From positions 49,387,001 through 49,451,000 of the forward strand of contig NC_083699.1 of assembly GCF_033118175.1 (NCBI RefSeq): a stretch of DNA of 64,000 nucleotides. The letters run 5' to 3'. The notes beneath the pieces are model-generated. The model was not told where the DNA came from. It worked only from the letters and a program-made list of their open reading frames with translations, and did no database searches. Position numbers and translations under genes: made by a program. Positions 41,834 through 54,717 of the stretch are shown piece by piece. The stretch's first letter is position 1, and each line of letters opens with the position of its first letter. The stretch is from Dama dama. Taxonomy: Eukaryota > Chordata > Mammalia > Artiodactyla > Cervidae.

Positions 41834-42620
41834 CACACATGACTATTCACGGGTATAGCAAAACTTAAATTATAACCTGTGTATATGAAGTTTATTAGAC
41901 CTCAATAGAGCTGTTTTTTAAAAATGGGGTGTAGATGCTCATGTGGGAGCCTCTCTGACCCCAAGGAAGGCATCCTCTGATCACAGCCCCGGGACAGCAC
42001 AGGAGCGCACACACGTCATTCTGCTGATCTCTGCTTCAGCCTGAAGGCTGAGATGAGCGTCAGGCAAAACTAGCTGGGGGTGGGCCACTGCCCCAACAGG
42101 AGCAGGTCTTGGCTGTACATTGGAGTCACTTGAGAAGATTTAAAAGTCACTGATACCTGGGTCCCACCCAAGAGTGCTTCACTGGTCTAGATCAGGCCTG
42201 CGCATCCTGCTTGTTGAAGCTTTGCAGGTGATTCAAGTGCATGGGGGAGTTAGAGAACCATTGCTCTAGACCAGTGGCTCGGCTCCTTGCAGTCAAAATC
42301 CAGATCACATCATTTTCCATTCCTTCTCCAGAGATTCTAGAGATCAGGAGTTTTTTATGAACAAGAAAGCTTCAGTGGGCTCTGAGCCTCTTTATGGAGA
42401 AGGGACTCAGCCATCCAGGTGGCATCAACACCAAAACAGCTGGAAACTTAAATCTTTGGGGCAGTTTTACCCCTGAATTAACTGCCACCCTCTTTCCCCC
42501 TTCTTAACCCCTGGGCAAATTACGTGGCCAGTAGGTGGTGCTGTCTCCTACGGCTTGCAAAAAAAAAAAACAACCTTGGGTGAGATAGTTCTTTAACAAG
42601 CCGTGTTTGAAATTGCTCAC
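41834..42620. other. Intergenic with a MER20-like element
   Basis: About 42109-42275 resembles MER20 (a hAT element): 'TTGGAGTCACTTGAGAAGAT' to 'GGGGGAGTTAGAGAACCATT'. The rest is unassigned. Confidence 0.55.
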
Positions 42621-42974
42621 TTTTTTTTTTTCATTTATTACTTCGAGGCTAATTACTTTACAATATTGTAGTGGGTTTTGTCATACATTGACATGAATCA
42701 GCCATGGATTTACATGTATTCCCCATCCCGATCCCCCCTCCCACCTCCCTCTCCACCCGATCCCAATGGGTCTTCCAGGTGCACCAGGCCCGAGCACTTG
42801 TCTCATGCACCCAACCTGGGCTGGTGATCTGTTTCACCCTAGATAATATACATGTTTCGATGCTGTTCTCTCGAAACATCCCACCCTCGCCTTCTCCCAC
42901 AGAGTCCAAAAGTCTGTTCTGTACATCTGTGTCTCTTTTTCTGTTTTGCATATAGGGTTATTATTACCATCTTT

Positions 42975-45900
42975 CTAAATTCCATATATATGTGTTAGTA
43001 TGCTGTAATGGTCTTTATCTTTCTGGCTTACTTCACTCTGTATAATGGGCTCCAGTTTCATCCATCTCATTAGAACTGATTCAAATGCATTCTTTTTAAT
43101 GGCTGAGTAATATTCCATGGTGTATATGTACCACTGCTTCCTTATCCATTCGTCTGCTGATGGGCATCTAGGTTGCTTCCATGTCCTGGCTATTATAAAC
43201 AGTGCTGCGATGAACATTGGGGTGCATATGTCTCTTTCAGATCTGGTTTCCTCAGTGTGTATGCCCAGAAGTGGGATTGCTGGGTCATATGGCAGTTCTA
43301 TTTCCAGTTTTTTAAGAAATCTCCACACTGTTCTCCATAGTGGCTGTACTAGTTTGCATTCCCACCAACAGTGTAAGAGGGTTCCCTTTTCTCCACACCC
43401 TCTCCAGCATTTATTGCTTGTAGACTTTTGGATAGCAGCCATCCTGACTGGCGTGTAATGGTACCTCATTGTGGTTTTGATTTGCATTTCTCTGATAATG
43501 AGTGATGTTGAGCATCTTTTCATGTGTTTGTTAGCCATCTGTATGTCTTCCTTGGAGAAATGTCTGTTTAGTTCTTTGGCCCATTTTTTGACTGGGTCAT
43601 TTATTTTCCTGGAAATTGAGCTGCAGGAGTTGCTTGTATATTTTTGAGATTAATCCTTTGTCTGTTCCTTCATTTGCTATTATTTTCTCCCAATCTGAGG
43701 GCTGTCTTTTCACCTTGCTTATAGTTTCCTTTGTTGTGCAGAAGCTTTTAAGTTTCATTAGGTCCCATTTGTTTAGTTTTGCTTTTATTTCCAATATTCT
43801 GGGTGGTGAGTCATAGAGGATCCTGCTGTGATTTATGTCGGAGAGTGTTTTGCCTATGTTCTCCTCTAGGAGTTTTATAGTTTCTGGTCTTACATCTAGA
43901 TCTTTAATCCATTTTGAGTTTATTTTTGTGTATGGTGTTAGAAAGTGTTCTAGTTTCATTCTTTTACAAGTGGTTGACCAGTTTTCCCAGCACCATTTGT
44001 AAAAGAGTTTGTCTTTTTTCCATTGTATATTCTTGCCTCCTTTTTCGAAGATAAGGTGTCCATAGGTTCGTGGATTTATCTCTGGGCTTTCTATTCTGTT
44101 CCATTGATCTATAATTCTGTCTTTGTGCCAGTACCATACTGTCTTGATGACTGTGGCTTTGTAGTATAGTCTGAAGTCAGGCAGGTTGATTCCTCCTGTT
44201 CCATTCTTCTTTCTCAAGATTACTTTGGCTATTCGAGGTTTCTTGTATTTCCATACAAATTGTGAAATTATTTGTTCTAGTTCTGTGAAAAATACCATTG
44301 GTAGCTTGATAGGGATTGCATTGAATCTATAGATTGCTTTGGGTAGAATAGCCATTTTGACAATATTGATTCTTCCAATCCATGAACACGGTATGTTTCT
44401 CCATCTGTTTGTGTCCTCTTTGATTTCTTTCATCAGTGTTTTATAGTTTTCTATGTATAGGTCTTTTGTTTCTTTAGGTAGATACACTCCTAAGTATTTT
44501 ATTCTTTTTGTTGCAATAGTGAATGGTATTGTTTCCTTAATTTCTCTTTCTGTTTTCTCATTGTTAGTGTATAGGAATTCAAGGGATTTCTGTGTGTTAA
44601 TTTTATATCCTGCAACTTTACTATATTTGCTGATTAGCTCTAGTAATTTTCTGGTAGAGTCTTTAGGGTTTTCTATGGAGACGATCATGTCATCTGCAAA
44701 CAGTGAGAGTTTCACTTCTTCTTTTCCTACCTGGATTCCTTTTACTTCTTTTTCTGCTCTGATTGCTGTGGCCAAAACTTCCAACACTATGTTGAATAGT
44801 AGTGGTGAGAGTGGGCACCCTTGTCTTGTTCCTGATTTCAGGGGAAATGCTTTCAATTTTTCACCATTGAGCGTGATGCTTACTGTGAGTTTGTCATATA
44901 TAGCTTTTATTATGTTGAGGTATGTTCCTTCTATTCCTGCTTTCTGGAGAGTTTTAATCATAAATGGGTGTTGAATTTTGTCAAAGGCTTTCTCTGCATC
45001 TATTGACATAATCATATGGTTTTTATCTTTCAATTTGTTAATGTGGTGTATTACATTGATTGATTTGCAGATATTAAAGAATCCTTGCATCCCTGGGATA
45101 ACGCCCACTTGGTCATGGTGTATGATTTTTTTAATATGTTGTTGGATTCTGTTTGCTAGAATTTTGTTAAGGATTTTTGCATCTATGTTCATCAGTGATA
45201 TTGGCCTGTAGTTTTCTTTTTTTGTGGCATCTTTGTCTGGTTTTGGAATTAGGGTGATGGTGGCCTCATAGAATGAGTTTGGAAGTTTACCTTCTTCTGC
45301 ACTTTTCTGGAAGAGTTTGAGTAAGATAGGTGTTAGCTCTTCTCTAAATTTTTGGTAGAATTCAGCTGTGAAGCCATTTGGTCCTGGGCTTTTGTTTGCT
45401 GGAAGATTTCTGATTACAGTTTCGATTTCCTTGCTTGTGATGGGTCTGTTAAGATCTTCTATTTCTTTCTGCTTCAGTTTCTTATACTTTTCTAAGAATT
45501 TGTCCATTTCATCCAAGTTGTCCATTTTATTGGCATAGAGCTGCTGGTAGTAGTCTCTTATGATCCTTTGTATTTCAGTGTTGTCTGTTGTGATCTCTCC
45601 ATTTTCATTTCTAATTTTGTTAATTTGGTTCTTCTCTCTTTGTTTCTTAATGAGTCTTGCCAATGGTGTGTCAATTTTGTTTATTTTTTCAAAAAACCAG
45701 CTTTTAGCTTTGTTGATTTTTGCTATGGTCTCTTTAGTTTCTTTTGTATGTATTTCTGCCCTAATTTTTAAGATTTCTTTCCTTCTGCTAACCCTGGGGT
45801 TCTTCATTTCTTCCTTCTCTAATTGCTTTAGGTGTAGAGTTAGGTTATTTATTTGACTTTCTTCTTGTTTCTTGAGGTAAGCCATAATGCTATGAACCTT

Positions 45901-46800
45901 CCCCTTAGCACTGCTTTTACAGTTTCCCATAGATTTTGGGTTGTTGTGTTTTCATTTTCATTCATTTCTATACATATTTTGATTTCTTTTCTAATTTCTT
46001 CTATGATTTGTTGGTTATTCAGAAGCATGTTATTTAGCCTCCATATGTTTGAATTTTTGATAATTTTTTTTCCTGTAACTGAGATCTAATCTTACTGCAC
46101 TGTGGTCAGAAAAGATGACTGGAATGATTTCAATTTTTTTGAACTTTCCAAGACCAGATTTATGGCCCAGGATGTGACCTATTCTGTAGAAGGTTCTGTG
46201 TGCACTTGAGAAAAAGGTGAAGTTGATTGTTTTGGGGTAAAATGTCCTATAGATATTAATTAGGTCTAGCTGGTCCATTGTGTCATTTAAGGTTTGTGTT
46301 TCCTTGTTAATTTTCTGTTTAGTTGATCTATCCATAGTTGTGAGTGGGGTATTAAAGTCTCCCACTATTATTGTGTTACTATTGATTTCCTCTTTCATAC
46401 TCGTTAGTGTTTGCCTTACATATTGCGGTGCTCCTATGTTGGGTGCATATATATTTATAATTGTTATATCTTCTTCTTGGATTGATCCTTTGATCATTAT
46501 GTAGTGTCCTTCTTTGTCTCTTTTCACAGCCTTTATTTGAAAGTCTATTTTATCTGATATGAGTATTGCGACTCCTGCTTTCTTTTGGTCTCCGTTTGCA
46601 TGAAATATTTTTTTTCCAGCCCTTCACCTTTAGTCTGTATGTGTCCCTTGTTTTGAGTTGGGTCTACTGTAGACAGCATATATAGGGGTCTTGTTTTTGT
46701 ATCCATTCAGCCAGTCTTTGTCTTTTGGTTGGGGCATTCAACCCATTTACATTTAAGGTAATTATTGATAGGCATGGTCCCGTTGCCACTTACTTTGTTG
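42975..46800 (-). pseudogene. L1 ORF2 (endonuclease/reverse transcriptase), frameshifted
   Basis: ORF2 survives as three large pieces. The endonuclease region is at 46527-46030 (motifs NIYAPN, VGDFNTPL, and SDHSAV near the end). RT and downstream are in one 777-codon frame at 45930-43597 (LPANKSPGPNGFTAEFYQ; catalytic FADD in LSLFADDMIVS). The Cys-rich C-terminus is at 43538-42975 (GCGEKGTLLHCWWEC). Frame breaks lie near 46610 (a run of eight or more T), near 46065 (another T run) and around 43540-43620. ORF2p nicks target DNA and reverse-transcribes RNA; this copy cannot make a full protein. The RT frame is long enough to suggest a fairly recent origin. Confidence 0.92.
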
Positions 46801-46840
46801 TTTTGGGTTCACGTTTATACAACCTTTCTGTGTTTCCTGT

Positions 46841-48203
46841 CTAGAGAAGATCCTTTAGCATTTGTTGAAGAGCTGGTTTGGTGGTGCTGAATTCTCTCAG
46901 CTTTTGCTTGTCTGTAAAGCTTTTGAATTCTCCTTCATATCTGAATGAGATCCTTGCTGGGTACAGTAATCTAGGTTGTAGGTTATTCTCTTTCATTACT
47001 TTAAGTATATCCTGCCATTCCCTTCTGGCCTGGAGGGTTTCTATTGATAGATCAGCTGTTATCCTTATTGGAATCCCTTTGTGTGTTATTTGTTGCTTCC
47101 CCATTTTAGGGAAGTTTTCAGCTATTATCTCCTCGAGTATTTTCTCATGGCCTTCTTTTTTGTCTTCTTCTTCTAGGACTCCTATGATTCGAATGTTGGG
47201 GTGTTTCACATTGTCCCAGAGGTCCCTGAGGTTGTCCTCATTTCTTTTGATCCTTTTTTCTTTTTTCCTCTCTGCTTCATTTATTTCCACCATTTTATCT
47301 TCTGCCTCACTTATCCTATCTTCTGTCTCTGTTATTCTACTCTTGGTTCCCTCCAGAGTGTTTTTGATCTCATTTATTGCATTATTCATTTTTAAAAAAT
47401 TTTTTATATATTTTTTTATTAGTTGGAGGCTAATTACTTCACAACATTTCAGTGGGTTTTGTCATACATTGACATGAATTAGCCATGGAGTTACACGTAT
47501 TCCCCATCCCGATCCCCCCTCCCACCACCCTCTCCACCCGATTCCTCTGGGTCTTCCCAGGGCACCAGGCCCGAGCACTTGTCTCATGCATCCCACCTGG
47601 GCTGGTGATCTGTTTCACCATAGATAATATACATGCTGTTCTTTCGAAACATCCCACCCTCACCTTCTCCCACAGAGTCCAAAAGTCTGTTCTGTACTTC
47701 TGTGTCTCTTTTTCTGTTTTGCATATAGGGTTATTATTACCATCTTTCTAAATTCCATATATACATGTGTTAGTATGCTGTAATGTTCTTTATCTTTCTG
47801 GCTTACTTCACTCTGTATAATGGGCTCCAGTTTCATCCCTCTCATTAGAACTGATTCAAATGAATTCTTTTTAACGGCTGAGTAATATTCCATGGTGTAT
47901 ATGTACCACAGCTTCCTTATCCATTCGTCTGCTGATGGGCATCTAGGTTGCTGCATTATTCATTTTTAATTGACTCTTTTTTATTTCTTCTAGGTCTTTA
48001 TTAAACATTTCTTGCATCTTCTCAATCTTTGCCTCCAGGCTATTTATCTGTAACTCCATTTTGTTTTCAAGATTTTGGATCATTTTTATTATCATTATTC
48101 TAAATTCTTTTTCAGGTAGATTGCCTATCTCCTCCTCTTTTGTTTGACTTGGTGGGCATTTTTCATGTTCCTTTACCTGTTGGGTATTTCTTTGCCTTTT
48201 CAT
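46841..48203 (-). pseudogene. L1 ORF1 (RNA-binding protein), split by nested L1
   Basis: The N-terminal part (48203-47970) encodes MKRQRNTQQVKEHEKC and a Glu/Lys-rich coiled-coil start. The C-terminal part (47389-46841) encodes the rest of the coiled coil and the RNA-binding half (HKGIPIRITADLSIETLQAR, then KPALQQMLKDLL and stop). The 556-bp L1 at 47396-47951 interrupts it; without it about 263 codons would be open. ORF1p forms trimers that coat L1 RNA. Confidence 0.88.
47396..47951 (-). mobile_element. Nested 5'-truncated L1 inside L1 ORF1
   Basis: 556 bp matching the same L1 3' end as at 42.6-43.2 kb, also on the minus strand. A perfect 18-bp duplication of ORF1 sequence, TGCATTATTCATTTTTAA, flanks it (47378-47395 and 47952-47969). 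It therefore inserted after the host L1. Confidence 0.97.
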
Positions 48204-50815
48204 CTTGTTTAGATTGCTCGGTCTGGAGTGGGCTTTCTGTATTCTGGAGGTCTGTGGTTCCTTTTTATTGTGGAGGTTTCACCCAGTGGGTGGGGTTGGA
48301 CGATTGGCTTGTCAAGGTTTCCTGGTTAGGGAAGCTTGTGTCGGTGTTCTGGTGCATGGAACTGGATTTCTTCTCTCTGGAGAGCAATGGAGTGCCCAGT
48401 AATGAGTTTTGAGATGGGTCTATGTGTTAGGTGTGACTTTGGGCAGCCTGTATGTTGACTCTCAGGGCTATGTTCCTGTGTTGCTGGAGAATTTGCATGG
48501 TATGTCTTGCTCTGAAACTTACTGGCTCTTGGGGTGGTGGTTGGTTTCAGTGTAGGTATGGAGGCTTTTGGATGGTCTCATTACTTAATGTTCCATGTAG
48601 TCAGGAATTTTCTGGTGTTCTCAGGTTGTGGGCTTAAGTCTCCTGCCTCTGGATTTCAGTTTTATTCTTCCAGTAGTCTCAAGTCTTCTCCAACTATACA
48701 GCACTGATGACAAAACTTCTAGGTTAATGGTGAAAAGATTCTCCACATGAGGGACACCCAAAGAGGTTCACAGAGTTACATGAAGAAGAGGAGAGGGAGG
48801 AGGGAGATAGAGATGAGCAGGAGGAGAAAAAGGGAGACTCAAGAGGAGAGAGACAAATCTACGCCATTGTCTGTTCCCAGAGTGTTCTCCATAGCCCAGA
48901 CACCCAAAAAGATTCACAGAGTTGGATTGGGAAGAGAAGGGGAAAGGAGGAAATAGAGGTGTTCTGAGGTAGAAAACAGAGAGTCAAAAGTGGGAGAGAG
49001 TAATCAACACACTCCTGAATAAAAATGGGAACTGAATATTGGATTTGTAAATGTCCAATATTGATATCAAATAATGAAAAGCAAAGATTAAAAATCTAGA
49101 GTAGAGGTTAGACTCTTAAAAATACAATATTAAAAACAAAAACACTATTTTAGAAATATATATGAAGTTCGGTTTAAAAATAGGGCTTCTCTCTCTTTTT
49201 TTTTTTTTTTGCAAGGTTATAGTGAAATGAAAATGAAAATTAAGGAGTAGCAGAGGAGTAATAGAGGACTTTAAAAGAAAATAAGAGAAAAAAAGAAAGG
49301 AAAAAAAAACAAGAAAAAAAATTTTTTTTCCTAATTAAAAAAATCATAAAAATATATGAAAATGAAAGTTAAGGAGTAATGGGGGAGTAATAGGGAATTT
49401 TAAAAGAAAATAAGAGAGAAAAAGAAAAGAAAAAAAAATTTTAATTAAAAAAAAAAAGGTAGAAATATATCTAGGAATTTCTCTGGAGCTGTTGTGGTCA
49501 GTGTGGGTTCAGATCAGTTTCAGATAGCTCCTCATTCCAACTTACATTCTCGATATCTATAGGCCCCTTCCGTTGTAGTCAGTATTATCTACAGGGATTT
49601 TAATCTGTTGCACCCGTCCCTTCTGAAGCGGTTCCCTTTGTTTATTTGGCTTCTGTTTGCTGGTCTCTTCAGTGTCTAATTTTCGCACTGACACAGGCGG
49701 GCGGAGGTGGTCTCTTGTTCAGGTTCGCTAGTTCAGTCGCGCTGCGGGGAGGGAGGGGCACTGCTTTCCCCGTCTACGCTGCTCAGGCTCCTGGCTGCTC
49801 TATATGGAGCGTGCCCTGCGTTGCATGCGGTTCCAGTTTTTGGGTATTTCACAGAAGCGCGGACTCGGTTGCGCCTGCGTTTTGTGCCTTCCCCGGCCGG
49901 AGCAGCTCAGGCAGCCAGGAGCTTGACGGGTGCACTCTCCCTGGGTACTGGGTGCCTTCTCCCCTCCTCGGCCCCAGCCTCAGTTTCCACCCGTGCCAGT
50001 CGGGTGTGTGCACCTTGTGTTTAGCCGCGAACCTCCCGGCGGATGTCGACCATCCAGAATCTCAGGAAGTCTTTGGTTGGAAACTGGAGGCCTGTTTGCA
50101 GTGTGGTAGGGGATGCCGTCTTTGGGGCCGAGTTTGCCCCTTTCCCCTCCCCCTTGCCTCCTGCCTCCGATGGGTCTGGGCCGGTCCGCAGCCGGCTAGC
50201 TCCTCTGGACTTGCTCGGTCCCTTTGTTGTGCGAACGGCCGGCAGTGTGTTCCGGCTGGTTAATTTTCTCTCTCTCCCTTTTGCTATCCCACAGTTTAAG
50301 TTGCTTTCTCACAAAAGCTCCCTCCGATTGCCCTCAGGGGACTCAGGCCCTGTCCTTACCCTAAGCAATGCCGCCTGCTCCTCTCCGTTCCGCCCCCACT
50401 TGCTGGTGGCGGATGTGGGCATCTGGGGTACTTTTCTGTTGGGAGTTGCTATTAGGCACGTAATCTGTGGGTTTTATTTATTTTTCCTCCCAGTTAGGTT
50501 GCCCTCCGAGATTCAAAAACTTCCCCCAGAACCGCCAGTGCGAGGGTTTCCTGGTGTTTGGAAACTTCCTCTATTAAGACTTCCTTCCCGGGACGGGTCT
50601 CCGTCCCTAGCTCTTTTGTCTCTCTTTTTATCTTTTATATTTTGTCCTACCTCCTTTCGAAGACAATGGGCTGCTTTTCTGGGTGCCTGATGTCCTCAGC
50701 TAGCGATCAGAAGTTGTTTTGTGAAGTTTGCTCAGCGTTCAGTTGTTCTTTCGATGAATTTGTAGGGGAGAAAGTGGTCTCCCCGTCCTATTCCTCTGCC
50801 ACCTTGGCTCCTCCC
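48204..50815 (-). promoter_or_regulatory. L1 5' UTR with GC-rich internal promoter region
   Basis: Upstream of ORF1 on the minus strand. The distal part (49640-50815) is GC- and CpG-rich, as expected of an L1 internal promoter. 48740-49480 is purine-rich with A/T homopolymers. Long open frames of either orientation here (for example 49646-50263) are compositional and not genes. Confidence 0.75.
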
Positions 50816-51790
50816 ACAAATACATTTTAAGTGCCTACTCTTAATTCTCAGTTAAGGTAGAGAGTCAGGCACGCCATATGCAAAAATTTCAAATTCAACC
50901 CATCTGATGAAGCAAGGACCAAGCCCTTTGAGAAGATGGAGGAAAACATTCTTACAAACATCAGTTCTAGAAGGCTTGAACTGGGTATGGAAAGATGACT
51001 CAAGTTTATTAGTTGGGAAGATCAGGGATACAGCCTCCTGTGGAGAAGAAGCCTGATGTGTGAAGGTGAGAATGTGTTTATGAGGGCGAGTCTTGGGGCC
51101 AGGTTATGATGGGTCTTCTTTGTGTTGTTTAATCATCGATTCCTGGTGTGGTGACCTTTCAATCACACCAACTATGTACCCTGCCTGCTTTTCTTGAAAA
51201 GAAGGCTGAACGGCTCTACCCACTAAGGAGTTCACTCAAGTCCTTCTTGTGTGGAGACACTTACAAGCCTTCTTGTGAGGAGATGCTTACAATGGCCTCC
51301 CTGGTCCCTTTGGAAGGAGGGAGCCCAGCTAGTTCAAGTTATAACTCGTGAGTTTCCTGCTTTGTGTCTGGCTTGGCTTTGTCCTTCAGCTGCACTTGGA
51401 AAACATGGTTTGGGTGGCCTAGTCTGGGAGACACAAATCTCCACAGCTAACTACACTGCAGCCTATTGATCTAAGGGTAGAAGACCCTGTGCTCGCTGTT
51501 AGTTGTTGTTTGGGGATGAACGTTATTAGGGCAGTTATAAAGTAAGGAGCTCCATGTAAAGAAAAGTTTGCTGTGACCCTGGATGGCCACCCTGTATAAC
51601 ATGACTCAGAAGACTAGTGGGTCAAAACTATTCCCCTAAGAAATCATGTGGGGATCCAATTTAGGAAGTACAAGGCAGATTCAATGAACATTTACTGAAA
51701 GCCCACTGTGTGCCAGGTTTTTTCAGATGTATTTGCTAATTTAACCTGCATGTAAATACTTCCTGAAATGATCACAAATAAGACCAATTA
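50816..51790. other. Intergenic, nothing recognised
   Basis: Unique-looking sequence between the L1 5' end and the next SINE. No exon-like or domain-bearing frame. Confidence 0.5.
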
Positions 51791-51803
51791 TGAGATAACA
51801 TTG

Positions 51804-52010
51804 GGCTTCCCTGGTGGCTCAGATGGTAAAGAATACACCTGCAATGCAGGAGACCTGGGTTTGATCCCTGGGTTGATAAGATCCCCTGGAAGAGGGCATG
51901 GTAACCCACTCCAGTATTCTTGCCTGGAGAATCCCCACTGATAGAGGAGCCTGGCAGGCTACAGTCTATGGAGTTGCAAAGAGTCAGACATGACTGAGTG
52001 ACTAAGCACA
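51804..52010 (+). mobile_element. Bov-tA SINE
   Basis: Head 'GGCTTCCCTGGTGGCTCAGA', tail 'GCAAAGAGTCAGACATGACT'. Flanked by TGAGATAACATTG (51791-51803) and TGAGATTACATTG (52011-52023), one mismatch. Confidence 0.94.
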
Positions 52011-52341
52011 TGAGATTACATTGTACCTCAGAAAATATTAAGATATATTTCTTTTAAGTACACTCAAACTAAGACTAGGCCATCGTCATAGTGAAGATCA
52101 GAGTCCCATTCAAATGAGGCAGCTGTGATAGAATAGAAGGAACTATGGCCCTTGGAGTCAGGAGATCTTGGCTCTATCACTTATCATTACTTCTCCAAAG
52201 CCCCTGTGTCCAAATGGGGGAGAATGAGGTATGTTTTACAACACTGATTTATTCTATAAATACCTAACTGAACTATAAATACTTGACTGGGAACCATTCT
52301 TTGGGCCTCTCTGAATATGGTGACTTTTTGAATTGTGCTTG

Positions 52342-54704
52342 GAGAATTTTGAGCATTACTTTACTAGCGTATGAGATGAGTGCAATTGTGCGGTAGTTTG
52401 AGCATTCTTTGGGATTGCCTTTCTTTGGGATTGGAATGAAAACTGACCTTTTCCAGTCCTGTGGCCACTGCTGAGTTTTCCAAATTTGCTGGCATATTGA
52501 GTGCAGCACTTTCACAGCATCATCTTTCAGGATTTGAAATAGCTCAACTGGAATTCCATCACCTCCACTAGCTTTGTTCATAGTGATGCTTCCTAAGGCC
52601 CACTTGACTTCCCATTCCAGGATGTCTGGCTCTAGGTGAGTGATCACACCATCGTGAAGATCTCTTTTGTACAGTTCTGTGTATTCTTGCCACCTCTTCT
52701 TAATATCTTCTGCTTCTGTTATGTCCATACCATTTCTGCCCTTTACTATGCCCATCTTTGCATGAACTGTTCCCTTGGTATCTCTAATTTTCTTGAAGAG
52801 ATCTCTAGTCTTTCCCATTCTGTTGTTTTCCTCTATTTCCTTGCATTGAACGCTGAGGAAGGCTTTCTTATCTCTCCTTGCTATTCTTTGGAACTCTGCA
52901 TACAAATGGGAATGAATATCTTTCCTTTTCTCCTTTTCTTTTTGCTTCTCTTCTTTTCACAGCTATTTGTAAGGCCTCCTCAGACAACCATTTTGCCTTT
53001 TTGCATTTCTTTTCCATGAGGATGGTCTTGATCCCTGTCTCCTGTACAATGTCATGAACCTCCATCCATAGTTCATTAGGCACTCTGTCAGATCTAGTCC
53101 TTTAAATCTATTTCTCACTTCCACTGTATAGTCATAAGGGATTTGATTTAGGTCATACCTGAATGGTCTAGTGGTTTTCCCCACTTTCTTTAAGTCTGAA
53201 TTTGGCAATAAGGAGTTCATGATCTGAGCCACAGTCAGCTCCCGGTCTTGTTTTTGCTGACTGTATATAGCTTCTCCATCTTTGGCTGCAAAGAATATAA
53301 TCAATCCGATTTTGGTATTGACCATTTGGTGATGTCTATGTGTAGAGTCTTCTCTTGTGTTGTTGGAAGAGGGTGTTTGCTATGACCAGTGTATTCTCTT
53401 GGCGAAACTCTATTAGCTTTTGCCCTGCTTCATTCCGTACTCCAAGGCCAAATTTGCCTGTTACTCCAGGCTTCAGCAATATGTGAACTGTGAACTTCCA
53501 GAAGTTCAAGCTGGTTTTAGAAAAGGCAGAGGAACCAGAGATCAAATTGCCAACATCCGCTAGATCATAGAAAAAGCAAGAGAGTTCCAGAAAAACATCT
53601 ATTTCTGCTTTATTGACTATGCCAAAGCCTTTGACTGTGTGGATCACAATAAACTGTGGAAAATTCTGAAAGAGACGGGAATATCAGACCACCTGACCCA
53701 CCTCTTGAGAAACCTATATGCAGGTCAGGAAGCAACAGTTAGAACTGTCCGTGGACCAACAGACTGGTTCCAAATGGGAAAAGGAGTATGTCAAGGCTGT
53801 ATATTGTCACCCTGCTTATTTAACTTATATGCAGAGTACATCATGAGAAACGCTGGGCTGGAGGACGCACAAGCTGGAATCAAGATTGCCGGGAGAAATA
53901 TCAATAACCTCAGATATGCAGATGACACCACCCTTATGGCAGAAAGTGAAGAGGAACTAAAAAGCCTCTTGATGAAAGTGAAAGAGGAGAGTGAAAAAGT
54001 TGGCTTAAAGCTCAACATTCAGAAAACTAAGATCATGGCATCTGGTCCCATCACTTCATGGCAAATAGATTGGGTAAACAGTGGAAACAGTGACTGACTT
54101 TATTTTGGGGGGCTCCAAAAACTGCAGATGGTGATTGCAGCTATGAAATTAAAAGACACTTACTCCTTGAAAGGAAAGTTATGACCAACCTAGATAGCAT
54201 ATTAAAAAGCAGAGACATTACTTTGCCAACAAAAGTCCATCTAGTCAAGGCTATGGTTTTTCCAGTGGTCATGTATGGATGTGAGAGTTGGACTATAATG
54301 AAAGCTGAGTGCAGAAGAATTGATGCTTTTGAACTGTGGTGTTGGAGAAGACTTGAGAGTCCCTTGGACTGCAAGGAGATCCAAGCAGTCCATCCTAAAG
54401 GAGATCAGTCCTGGGTGTTCATTGGAAGGACTGATGTTGAAGCTGAAACTCCAATACTTTGGCCACCTCATGTGAAGAGTTGACTCATTGGAAAAGACCC
54501 TGATGCTGGGAGGGATTGGGGGCAGGAAGAGAAAGGGATGACAGAGGATGAGATGGCTGGATGACATTACTGACTTGATGGACCTGAGTTTGAGTAAACT
54601 CTGGAAGCTGGTGCCGGACAGGGAGGCCTGGCATGCTGCCAGGTTGCCAGATTCATGAGGTTGCAAAGAGTCAGACACGACTGAGCGACTGAACTGAACT
54701 GAAC
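52342..54704 (+). mobile_element. BovB LINE with inverted 5' half (twin-primed)
   Basis: The right part (about 53467-54704) is plus-strand BovB from the RT (QAGFRKGRGTRDQ) to the 3' tail. The left part (52342-53466) is minus-strand BovB running from the endonuclease region (GKFGLGVRNEAGQ) to the RT segment ending KVMLKILQA. That ends within a few bases of where the right part begins. A perfect 13-bp duplication, TGAATTGTGCTTG, encloses the whole unit (52329-52341 and 54705-54717), so both halves arrived in one event. An in-frame TAG at 53561-53563 and a G-run frameshift near 54107 disable the RT frame; YADD is intact. Confidence 0.95.
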
Positions 54705-54717
54705 TGAATTGTGCTTG

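Larger units (their letters stand above)
42621..50815 (-). mobile_element. Full-length-range ruminant L1 LINE (minus strand), disabled
   Basis: The poly-T at 42621-42631 is the 3' tail. The other end reads, on the minus strand, 'GGGAGGAGCCAAGGTGGCAG', the typical L1 5' start. Between them lie the 3' UTR, ORF2, ORF1 and a long GC-rich 5' UTR; total 8.2 kb including a 0.56-kb nested L1. It retains motifs for endonuclease and reverse transcriptase but is broken by frameshifts and the nested insertion. I see no convincing target-site duplication at the outer borders. Confidence 0.95.

Noticed and set aside
45560..46089. Hydrophobic plus-strand frames that look like membrane proteins (also 44453-44974, 46878-47477)
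   Set aside because: They are antisense to L1 ORF1 and ORF2. A-rich sense sequence gives T-rich, hydrophobic antisense translations.
49646..50690. Open frames of about 205-215 codons with Cys/Pro-rich content
   Set aside because: They lie in the GC-rich L1 5' UTR, antisense to the L1, with no known domain. The composition explains the lack of stops.
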